Below, one piece after another: positions 1-5,394 of a stretch of 6,310 nucleotides of DNA. Every line of letters starts with the position of its first letter. Position 1 is the stretch's first letter. A program made the position numbers and the translations under genes. Where the stretch lies: NCBI GenBank assembly GCA_025966435.1, contig JAICRQ010000212.1:1-6310 (forward strand). Direction: 5' to 3'. The notes beneath the pieces are model-generated. The model saw only the letters and a program-made list of their open reading frames with translations. It was not told the origin of the DNA and searched no databases. This stretch comes from Anaerolineales bacterium (lineage in GTDB: Bacteria > Chloroflexota > Anaerolineae > Anaerolineales > Villigracilaceae).

Positions 1-1
1 T

Positions 2-181
2 GAGGTCTTCGAGCATCTTGTTTCCGAGCAGGGAAAAACCATCATCATGGTGACTCATGATAAGTCCCTCGCCTCGCGCTTCACGCGCACATTCGAGATT
101 GTCGATGGGGAATTACATTCTTTAAGTGGAGAGGATATTGCGTCAGGGAAAGAGGAAGTAAATGAGTCCTTCGCTTCCTAA
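2..181 (+). CDS. ABC transporter ATP-binding protein, C-terminal end only (partial)
   Basis: The window opens inside this gene. The 59 visible codons form the end of an ABC ATPase: a short strand followed by TIIMVTHD, the switch (H-loop) histidine region, then a tail ending in EEVNESFAS and a TAA at 179-181. Spacing and sequence match the LolD/MacB/FtsE-type ATPases, and the same TVLMVTHD element occurs in the gene that follows. Walker A, the signature and Walker B lie upstream of the window, so its catalytic state cannot be judged. It overlaps the start of the next ATPase by 20 bases, a sign of translational coupling. It is probably the first of two ATPase subunits serving the large permease downstream. 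Family assignment is secure; subunit pairing is inferred. Confidence 0.85.
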   Translation, partial: EVFEHLVSEQGKTIIMVTHDKSLASRFTRTFEIVDGELHSLSGEDIASGKEEVNESFAS

Positions 182-908
182 GCCGGTAATGAATACCATT
201 CAACCTCCAATGTCCACGCCGGAAGCGATGATCGACATGTACGGCATCGTTAAAACATTCAAGAATGCCGTGGGCGAAGTGACTGTCCTCAAAGGAATCA
301 ACCTGACGATTTATCGCGGCGAATTTGTGTCATTGGTTGGTAAATCGGGCAGCGGAAAATCCACGCTGCTGAACATGATCACCGGCATCGACCATCCCAC
401 GCAGGGACGCATGGTGATCGGGGGCACGGATATTTACACGGATATGACGGAGAGTCAGCGCTCCCGCTGGCGCGGCAGGAATTTAGGAATCGTCTTTCAA
501 TTCTTTCAACTGCTCCCGATGCTCACCCTGCTCGAGAACGTGATGCTCTCGATGGATTTTGCCGACATGTACGAATTCGAGGAACGTCCCCAGCGCGCGC
601 TGGAAATGCTCAAGCTGGTCGGCTTGGAAACATTCGCTAACAAATTGCCAGCTCTGGTTTCCACGGGGCAGCAGCAACTTGCCGCGATCGCGCGAGCGCT
701 TGCCTGCGACCCGCCTCTACTGGTTGCCGACGAGCCAACAGGGAATCTGGACTCGAGATCGGCGAACACGATTATTGATCTTTTTGAGGAACTATCACGC
801 CGCGGCAAGACTGTACTCATGGTCACGCATGACCCCTCGCTGACGTCGCGTACCACGCGCAATATCACAATTGCCGACGGGCTGATCGTTGGGGATAGCC
901 GGAAATGA
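162..908 (+). CDS. ABC transporter ATP-binding protein (MacB/LolD-like) with degenerate signature motif
   Basis: This 248-residue nucleotide-binding subunit powers the FtsX-type permease encoded next; it acts at the inner face of the membrane. Visible motifs in order: Walker A GKSGSGKST (60-68), Q-loop VFQFFQ with Q113, an ABC signature reading VSTGQ (166-170), Walker B LLVADEP with D190 and E191, D-loop NLDS (195-198) and H-loop H223. Walker A, Walker B with its catalytic glutamate, and the switch histidine are intact. Only the signature departs from LSGGQ: the two glycines are reduced to one and the usual R after QQQ is L. The start at 162 follows a GAGGAAG ribosome-binding site (about 152-158) and overlaps the previous gene; Met10 (189) lacks such a site. 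About 25 residues precede the ATPase fold. The transported substrate is unknown. The family is used for lipoprotein release, macrolide or peptide export, or signalling to cell-wall enzymes. Confidence 0.93.
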   Translation: MSPSLPKPVMNTIQPPMSTPEAMIDMYGIVKTFKNAVGEVTVLKGINLTIYRGEFVSLVGKSGSGKSTLLNMITGIDHPTQGRMVIGGTDIYTDMTESQRSRWRGRNLGIVFQFFQLLPMLTLLENVMLSMDFADMYEFEERPQRALEMLKLVGLETFANKLPALVSTGQQQLAAIARALACDPPLLVADEPTGNLDSRSANTIIDLFEELSRRGKTVLMVTHDPSLTSRTTRNITIADGLIVGDSRK

Positions 909-1004
909 CTCGTCATTGTGAGCTGCATAGCGGCGAAGCAACTCTTAAAATGGCAGGAGATTACTTCGGTCGCGGCGCTTTGGGCGCCACTCCCTCGCAA
1001 TGAC
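909..1004. repeat. Imperfect inverted-repeat element, copy 1 (MITE-like palindromic repeat)
   Basis: Begins with GTCATTGTGAG (912-922) and ends with its near inverse CTCGCAATGAC (994-1004). The left arm contains GCGAAGCAACTC, typical of dispersed GTCATTGCGAG...GAAGCAATC repeats. The right arm (957-1004), read on the minus strand, matches the left arm of the second copy at 3870-3917 at 39 of 48 positions by hand count. It holds a GC-rich hairpin, GGCGC (974-978) pairing with GCGCC (984-988). It has no coding capacity and lies entirely between the ATPase stop and the permease start, so it would be transcribed as a structured spacer within the operon. Confidence 0.75.
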
Positions 1005-1015
1005 AGAAGTAGAAT

Positions 1016-3445
1016 ATGAAACCTCGCTGGCGTAAAGTCCTTCACGATCTTTGGGATAACAAGGCGCGCACACTGCTGGTGGTCCTTTCCATTGCGGTGG
1101 GCGTGTTTTCCATTGGTGTGATCGCGGGCGCCTATCAAATTATTTCCAACGATATGAGCGTTTCCTATTCGGCGAACAAGCCAGCCAATGTGGAACTGCG
1201 CATGACAGACTTCGATGAAGATACGCTGGAAATGATTCAGAACCAGCGCGGTGTGGAAGAGACGGAAGGTCGGCGGGTGTTCAATATACGGGTGCGCGTG
1301 CCCGGTACTGAAAAATGGACCACCCTCGACATGAACACCTTTGATGATTTCGAAAACAACAAAATCAATTTGTTGAATCCTGTGGCAGGGCAGAGCATTC
1401 CGGAGAAACGCGAAGTCCTGTTGGAACAGGATGTACTTCAACATATCGACACAGGCATGGGGGAATTGCTAGAGTTCCAGCTCCCTGACGGCTCCACCAG
1501 GACCCTGCCCATCGTCGGCATTGTGCAGGATACGGCAGCGAGCGCGGGAGATTTCCTGGCTTCTCCCTCTGCCTATATCACGATGGACACCCTGCAAACA
1601 TTGGGACAGCCCAGATCGTTCAACCGCGCTCTTGTAATTGTCTCAGAACGCGACGATGACATTTTCCACATCCGTGAGATGGGCGCGAACTTAAAAGACA
1701 AGCTGGAAAAGAACGGGAGTATCGTGATTCGTCTGCGTTTCTCAGAAACGCACGAACATCCGTTGGCAGATACGATCAACGCGATTCTAGGAATCTTGAT
1801 GGCATTAGGAATCCTAATTGTGTTCCTATCCAGTTCCCTGATCGCGAATACGCTGAATGCATTGTTAGCTCAGCACCTTCGCTACATCGGCGTCATCAAG
1901 CTGGTGGGTGGGCAGCGGCGTCAGGTCTTCTTTATGTATCTCACACTCATCATGGCGTTTGGCATCCTGGCGTTGCTGATTGCGATTCCGCTCGGCGGAC
2001 AGGGCGCCTATGGACTGGCATTGTTTCTAGCCGGTGAGTTGAATTTTAATTTGCTGGGGTATCGCATCGTTCCGATGGCGTTGGTCGTGCAGATTCTAGT
2101 GGGCTTGCTTGTTCCTCTCGTTGCAGGTTTTATCCCTGTCATCAACGGGTCGCGGATAACAGTGATGCGCGCTCTGAGCGGAGGATTGGCGGAGGACGAG
2201 ATCAAGGTCAGGTCCGAGAGTGAGCGACGCCCCTGGTTCGATTGGATCCAGGTCAGGGCGGCGCGCATCGTTTCGAAACGCAGAATCCACATCCCGCGCC
2301 CGTTTGTGATTTCCCTGCGCAACACATTTCGACGGAAGGGTCGTCTGGCGCTAACGCTGTTCACGCTCACAATGGGCGGCGCGATCTTTATTGCTGTGTT
2401 CAATGTGCGTGTTACTTTGCATGACTACATGGATCAGATCGGGAAATATTTTGTCGCCGATGTCTCGCTCGATTTTGAGCGACCCTATCGTTTGCTCGAG
2501 ATCGAACGAAAGGTCATGAGTATCGACGGCATCCAGCATGTAGAGGGTTGGCAGTTTGTCAGCGGGGAGGTGTTGGATGAGAAGGGTCAGGTGCTCGAAA
2601 ACATCAACATATTTGGTCCGCCGGCGGATAGCCAGTTGATCGAGCCGATCCTGGTCGCCGGGCGCTGGATTCAAGCGGATGACGTCCGCAAACTGGCGGT
2701 TAGCGAAGGCGCACTGCAACACTTTCCCAGTCTAAAACCTGGCGACCCGATCAAGTTGAAAATCGATGGACGCGAAGAAAACTGGGAAGTGGCTGGAGTT
2801 TTCAAATTTGTGGACCGTGAGGGCGTGCTGGCATACGCACCGTATGAATATATCTCGCGGGTGAATCATCTGGTCAACCGCGCCTATTCCTTCCGCCTTG
2901 TCACAGAGCGGCATGACCGTCCGTATCAGGACGCAAAAGCAGAAGAACTGGACAAATACTTCCGTGACCTGGGCTTCAAGGTGCGGATCGCCGAAGCCGG
3001 GCGCGCCTCACTGGATACCGCGGTCGAAAGCCTGGACACCCTGGTGGTGTTCCTGCTCATCATGGCGATCCTCACCGCCATCGTCGGTTCGATGGGCTTG
3101 ACGGGCACCATGGGCATGAATGTGCTCGAACGCACCCGCGAAATCGGCATTATGCGCGCTATTGGTGCGGATGACCGCGCCGTCATGCGCACGGTGATTG
3201 CCGAAGGTGTTTTTATTGGCATGATTTCGTTCGTACTTGCAATTGTCCTTTCCATCCCGTTCACCTATCTGCTTTCGACCATTGTCAGCCTGGCAGTATT
3301 TCAAACGCCGATCGATGTCGTGTTCACCTATTCAGGGTATGCCATCTGGCTGGGGTTGGTTCTGGCTCTATCGGCACTTGCCAGTATTTTGCCTGCGCGT
3401 AATGCGGCGAGATTAACAATTCGCGAAGTGCTTGCCTACGAGTAA
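1016..3445 (+). CDS. ABC transporter permease with two FtsX/MacB-type modules
   Basis: An 809-residue integral membrane subunit of an ABC exporter-like complex. Visible layout: a first transmembrane helix at about 18-42 (TLLVVLSIAVGVFSIGVIAG), an extracytoplasmic domain to about 250, three helices at about 254-284, 300-335 and 350-375, then a repeat of the plan with a helix at about 443-462, a second outer domain to about 670, and three helices at about 674-700, 720-752 and 768-795. The last FtsX domain carries the typical ERTREIGIMRAIGA segment near 704-717. Two fused modules (8 helices) mean one chain can replace a permease dimer, leaving two ATPase sites for the two upstream ATPases. The start at 1016 has only a weak purine stretch (AGAAG) before it because the repeat ends 11 bases upstream. 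The N-terminus MKPRWRKVLHDLWDNKAR resembles permeases common in Anaerolineae. If the host is monoderm, Lol-type lipoprotein transfer is unlikely. Substrate unknown. Confidence 0.92.
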   Translation: MKPRWRKVLHDLWDNKARTLLVVLSIAVGVFSIGVIAGAYQIISNDMSVSYSANKPANVELRMTDFDEDTLEMIQNQRGVEETEGRRVFNIRVRVPGTEKWTTLDMNTFDDFENNKINLLNPVAGQSIPEKREVLLEQDVLQHIDTGMGELLEFQLPDGSTRTLPIVGIVQDTAASAGDFLASPSAYITMDTLQTLGQPRSFNRALVIVSERDDDIFHIREMGANLKDKLEKNGSIVIRLRFSETHEHPLADTINAILGILMALGILIVFLSSSLIANTLNALLAQHLRYIGVIKLVGGQRRQVFFMYLTLIMAFGILALLIAIPLGGQGAYGLALFLAGELNFNLLGYRIVPMALVVQILVGLLVPLVAGFIPVINGSRITVMRALSGGLAEDEIKVRSESERRPWFDWIQVRAARIVSKRRIHIPRPFVISLRNTFRRKGRLALTLFTLTMGGAIFIAVFNVRVTLHDYMDQIGKYFVADVSLDFERPYRLLEIERKVMSIDGIQHVEGWQFVSGEVLDEKGQVLENINIFGPPADSQLIEPILVAGRWIQADDVRKLAVSEGALQHFPSLKPGDPIKLKIDGREENWEVAGVFKFVDREGVLAYAPYEYISRVNHLVNRAYSFRLVTERHDRPYQDAKAEELDKYFRDLGFKVRIAEAGRASLDTAVESLDTLVVFLLIMAILTAIVGSMGLTGTMGMNVLERTREIGIMRAIGADDRAVMRTVIAEGVFIGMISFVLAIVLSIPFTYLLSTIVSLAVFQTPIDVVFTYSGYAIWLGLVLALSALASILPARNAARLTIREVLAYE

Positions 3446-3484
3446 CTCATTTGAATCCTTAGGGAGGAATTAGGAATGGATTAG

Positions 3485-3528
3485 AAAATTCAATTTAAGC
3501 AAAAACTACTTGAATTTTAATTTTTTTT
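3485..3528 (+). terminator. AT-rich terminator-like hairpin after the ABC operon
   Basis: A perfect 9-bp inverted repeat, AAAATTCAA (3485-3493) and TTGAATTTT (3510-3518), encloses a 16-base loop. Two A and eight T follow (T-tract 3521-3528). Position just after the permease stop and the T-tract favour an intrinsic terminator. The all-AT-rich stem and long loop make it weak, and its right arm doubles as the -35 box of the next promoter. Confidence 0.5.
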
Positions 3529-3538
3529 GCGCGATAAT
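3510..3538 (+). promoter_or_regulatory. Sigma70-type promoter of the aptamer array
   Basis: TTGAAT (3510-3515) and GATAAT (3533-3538) are separated by exactly 17 bases. Each differs from TTGACA/TATAAT at few positions. Transcription would start near 3545, shortly before the first aptamer, which is where a riboswitch leader is expected to begin. Both boxes lie in AT-rich DNA, so chance matches are possible, but the spacing and position support the call. Confidence 0.6.
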
Positions 3539-3548
3539 GAAATTCACT

Positions 3549-3638
3549 CGGAAAAAAGCAAACCTATGAGAAATCTAGGGACGCAAAGTCATGGATCTTC
3601 GTCATGTGTTCGTTTTTGACAAGATCGCCAGACTGCCG
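3549..3638 (+). ncRNA. GEMM-I (c-di-GMP-I class) riboswitch aptamer, copy A, with A at the selectivity base
   Basis: The diagnostic elements are in order. GCAAA (3558-3562) is followed by a hairpin of CCTA and GA pairing with TC and TAGG (3563-3579), with one bulged T and a GAAA tetraloop (3570-3573). GACGCAAAG (3580-3588) directly abuts it. The P3 arm pairs AGTC (3587-3590) with GACT (3631-3634), GATCT (3594-3598) with AGATC (3622-3626), and GTC (3601-3603) with GAC (3618-3620). The 3' end is GACTGCCG, as in the family. The base before GCAAA (3557), taken as equivalent to Vc2 G20, is A. The base aligned with C92 (3636) is C. In known GEMM-I RNAs A20 marks the cGAMP-sensing subclass. Helix P1 is short or not evident. 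Confidence 0.85.
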
Positions 3639-3735
3639 AAAATAGCAAAACCGCCGAAAGACGGTGACGCAAAGCCAGGTGTCTAAAACTAGTAATACAA
3701 ATATGCATTGTTAGTCACGACCGACCGGCTGACCG
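3639..3735 (+). ncRNA. GEMM-I riboswitch aptamer, copy B, with A at the selectivity base
   Basis: GCAAA (3645-3649) is followed by a hairpin ACCG.C / G.CGGT (3650-3665) with one C-A mismatch and a GAAA loop (3656-3659), then GACGCAAAG (3666-3674). In P3, AGCC (3673-3676) pairs with GGCT (3727-3730); the same helix is AGTC/GACT in copies A and C, a compensatory change that supports the structure. The arm is longer here: ACTAGTAAT (3688-3696) pairs with ATTGTTAGT (3707-3715) through 9 pairs including two G-U. The 3' end is GGCTGACCG. The base before GCAAA (3644) is A, and the C92-equivalent (3733) is C. No spacer separates it from the neighbouring copies. Confidence 0.83.
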
Positions 3736-3810
3736 AAAAGCAAAACTACGGAAACGTAGCGACGCAAAGTCATGGGTCTAAAGTCCATTGACCAAGACTG
3801 CCAGACTGCC
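3736..3810 (+). ncRNA. GEMM-I riboswitch aptamer, copy C, with A at the selectivity base
   Basis: The most regular of the three copies. GCAAA (3740-3744) precedes a perfect 5-bp hairpin CTACG/CGTAG (3746-3759) capped by GAAA (3751-3754), then GACGCAAAG (3761-3769). P3 pairs AGTC (3768-3771) with GACT (3804-3807), GTCT (3776-3779) with AGAC (3795-3798) and GTC (3783-3785) with GAC (3790-3792). The stretch ATGGGTCTAA after GACGCAAAG and the ending GCCAGACTGCC are close to the family consensus. The base before GCAAA (3739) is A and the C92-equivalent (3809) is C. Only 11 bases separate this copy from the downstream hairpin, so it is the one best placed to govern any expression platform. Confidence 0.86.
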
Positions 3811-3821
3811 AACGAGTAAAC

Positions 3822-3859
3822 AGCAGGGATGACGTAAGTTGTCATCCCTGCTCAATTTA
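3822..3859 (+). terminator. Strong hairpin after the aptamers, possible expression platform or terminator
   Basis: A perfect 12-bp inverted repeat, AGCAGGGATGAC (3822-3833) and GTCATCCCTGCT (3841-3852), has a 7-base loop and is followed by CAATTTA. The stem is strong and rightly placed for a riboswitch-controlled terminator, but the T-tract is poor (three T after CAA). I see no clear alternative pairing with aptamer C. It could instead be a plain transcript-end structure or part of a dispersed repeat. Confidence 0.45.
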
Positions 3860-3869
3860 AGGAAATACT

Positions 3870-4011
3870 GTCATTGCGAGGGAGTGGCGCTTTAAGCGCC
3901 ACAACCGAAGCAACACCTGCACTGGCACGCAGGTGCAAGTGTCTCTTCATTCACAGTATGTCAGGCGAAAAGCCTGACCTGTTTTTATCGGGAGATTGCT
4001 TCGCAATGAGC
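3870..4011. repeat. Palindromic repeat element, copy 2, with two internal hairpins
   Basis: The left arm GTCATTGCGAGGGAGTGGCG starts at 3870 and contains a 9-bp palindrome GTGGCGCTT/AAGCGCCAC with a single-base loop (3884-3902), followed by ACCGAAGCAAC. The right arm is GAGATTGCTTCGCAATGAG (3992-4010). Between them lie two further perfect hairpins: CACCTGC (3914-3920) with GCAGGTG (3929-3935), and GTCAGGC (3960-3966) with GCCTGAC (3972-3978). The left arm matches the inverted right arm of copy 1. An open frame in phase with ruvB runs through the element, but it is repeat-derived and not regarded as coding. Confidence 0.7.
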
Positions 4012-4034
4012 GCTCGGAACGACATTTCCAACGG

Positions 4035-4040
4035 TATAAT
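4035..4040 (+). promoter_or_regulatory. -10 box of ruvB, placed for a leaderless transcript
   Basis: A perfect TATAAT ends 7 bases before the ruvB ATG at 4048, so transcription would start at or within a base or two of the start codon. No Shine-Dalgarno sequence precedes the ATG, as expected for a leaderless mRNA. No convincing -35 box is seen at 16-18 bases upstream (CTCGGA or similar), so the call rests on the -10 and its spacing. Confidence 0.5.
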
Positions 4041-4047
4041 AGAACAT

Positions 4048-5085
4048 ATGACCACTGAAACTTCAAAAGGGCGGCCTCGTCCTTTAGACCCGGAATCCAA
4101 ACCCGATGACCGCGTCGATAACGCGCTTCGTCCTCAAAAGTTATCGGACCTGATCGGGCAGAATCAAGTGAAGGAAAACCTTGCTATCCTGATCGGGGCT
4201 GCACGTAAGCGCGGCGAGTCATTGGATCATGTCCTGTTTTACGGACCGCCCGGGCTGGGGAAGACGACCCTGGCGCATGTGCTTGGCAATGAGATGGGGG
4301 TCAACGTCAAGGTTACGGCGGGACCTGCCATCGAGCGCGCTGGGGATCTGGCGGCTATTCTCACCAACCTGCGTGCTGGAGATGTGCTATTCATCGATGA
4401 GGTTCATCGCCTCGGGCGCGCGGTGGAAGAAGTGCTCTATCCGGCGATGGAGGATTTCGCGCTGGACATCGTGATTGGCAAAGGTCCTTCGGCGCGGTCG
4501 ATCCGCTTGAAGCTGCCGCGCTTTACGGTCGTCGGCGCGACGACGCGGCTGGCGCTGGTCACGGCGCCGTTGCGCGCACGTTTTGGAGCGGTCTATCGTT
4601 TGGACTATTACGACCTGGAGGCAATGAAGTCCATCGTTCAAAGGGCAGCGAGCATGTTGAAGGTGGAAGTGGAACCAGGTGGGGTGGAAGAGATTGGTCG
4701 CCGCGCTCGCGGGACGCCGCGCGTGGCTCTCCGTCTCCTGCGCCGCGTACGCGACTATGCCCAGGTCCGTGCCGATGGGAGAATCACCGCCGAGATCGCC
4801 AGGGAAGCGCTCGACCTCTTGCAGGTGGATCCCCTCGGCCTGGATGACATCGACCGGCGCGTGCTCAAGACGATCATCCAAAAATACGGCGGCGGACCGG
4901 TCGGCTTGAACACGATCGCCGCTTCGATTAGCGAGGAGCAGGACACGATCATGGATGTCGTCGAACCCTATCTGCTCCAGCTCGGCTTCCTCGACCGCAC
5001 CGCCCAAGGACGTATCGCAACGAAATCTGCATACAAGCACTTAAAAATGGAATGGAAAGACGAAGGACAGCAAAGGCTTTTATAG
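4048..5085 (+). CDS. ruvB: Holliday junction branch migration ATPase RuvB
   Basis: RuvB is the hexameric AAA+ motor that, with RuvA, drives branch migration of Holliday junctions in recombinational repair. The 345-residue product fits the family length (about 335-350). Visible elements: a RuvB N-terminal stretch [17 protein letters not shown] (22-38), Walker [10 protein letters not shown] (66-74), Walker B LFIDEVH (114-120), sensor 1 GATTR (163-167), the arginine-finger region PLRARFG (174-180), sensor 2 GTPR (222-225), and the C-terminal winged helix (about 268-332) with [20 protein letters not shown] and [10 protein letters not shown]. The frame stays open upstream to 3874 (58 more codons), but that part is palindromic repeat, and Met at 4048 begins just before the conserved region. 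ruvA and ruvC are not in the window. Spacing to the next genes (45 and 36 bases) suggests an operon with DUF2905 and queA. Confidence 0.97.
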   Translation: MTTETSKGRPRPLDPESKPDDRVDNALRPQKLSDLIGQNQVKENLAILIGAARKRGESLDHVLFYGPPGLGKTTLAHVLGNEMGVNVKVTAGPAIERAGDLAAILTNLRAGDVLFIDEVHRLGRAVEEVLYPAMEDFALDIVIGKGPSARSIRLKLPRFTVVGATTRLALVTAPLRARFGAVYRLDYYDLEAMKSIVQRAASMLKVEVEPGGVEEIGRRARGTPRVALRLLRRVRDYAQVRADGRITAEIAREALDLLQVDPLGLDDIDRRVLKTIIQKYGGGPVGLNTIAASISEEQDTIMDVVEPYLLQLGFLDRTAQGRIATKSAYKHLKMEWKDEGQQRLL

Positions 5086-5130
5086 TGTTAAAGGTTTAAA
5101 CGTTGATCCTTCAACCTGGAACTGAGAAAT

Positions 5131-5358
5131 ATGGAAAATATTGCTCGTTGGTTAGTAATTGGCGGGGTTGTGTTGATCCTCATCGGTGGCGGGGTGTATC
5201 TGGCTTCCAGGTTGGGAATTCCCTTTGGCAGGTTACCCGGCGATATCCGCATCGAAAGAGGCAGTAGTCTGTTTTACTTTCCGATAGTGACATCCTGTCT
5301 GCTCTCGATTCTTCTCACAGTTGTTCTGAACATCATCATCAGATTCTTAAATCGATAA
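5131..5358 (+). CDS. Small DUF2905-family membrane protein
   Basis: A 75-residue protein with two hydrophobic segments (about 6-27 and 48-72) linked by a conserved loop, GRLPGDIRIERGSSLFYFPI (33-52). That loop, the length and the two-helix plan identify the DUF2905 family, whose function is not known. Members are often seen near ruvB or queA, as here, 45 bases after ruvB and 36 bases before queA, which argues for co-transcription. The ribosome-binding site is weak (CTGAGAAAT before the ATG). No catalytic residues are apparent; a small inner-membrane or accessory role is plausible but unproven. Confidence 0.88.
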   Translation: MENIARWLVIGGVVLILIGGGVYLASRLGIPFGRLPGDIRIERGSSLFYFPIVTSCLLSILLTVVLNIIIRFLNR

Positions 5359-5394
5359 CGTTTGACTCACCGAGCATCGAAGCCATCAAACGTA

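Noticed and set aside
506..1444. Long minus-strand open frame (312 codons) across the ATPase end, the repeat and the permease start
   Set aside because: It lies opposite two well-identified genes and a repeat, has no recognisable domain and no ribosome-binding site; it is a by-product of codon use on the + strand.
3476..3484. ATG GAT TAG preceded by GGGAGGAAT, a two-codon frame with a good ribosome-binding site
   Set aside because: Too short to support as a gene; it precedes the proposed promoter, and a regulatory leader-peptide role cannot be argued from the sequence.
3566..3619. Seventeen-codon open frame starting in aptamer A
   Set aside because: Made of conserved riboswitch core bases with no ribosome-binding site; chance frame.
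3558..3769. Regularly spaced repeats that could suggest a CRISPR array
   Set aside because: Only three units at 87- and 95-base spacing; the shared parts are the conserved riboswitch core and the intervening parts form paired arms.
3874..4047. N-terminal extension of RuvB by 58 residues
   Set aside because: The bases are palindromic repeat shared with the copy at 909-1004, and RuvB family length and the promoter position favour the start at 4048.
4387..5040. Minus-strand open frame of 217 codons inside ruvB
   Set aside because: Entirely antisense to conserved RuvB sequence, rich in H, R and D, with no family resemblance.
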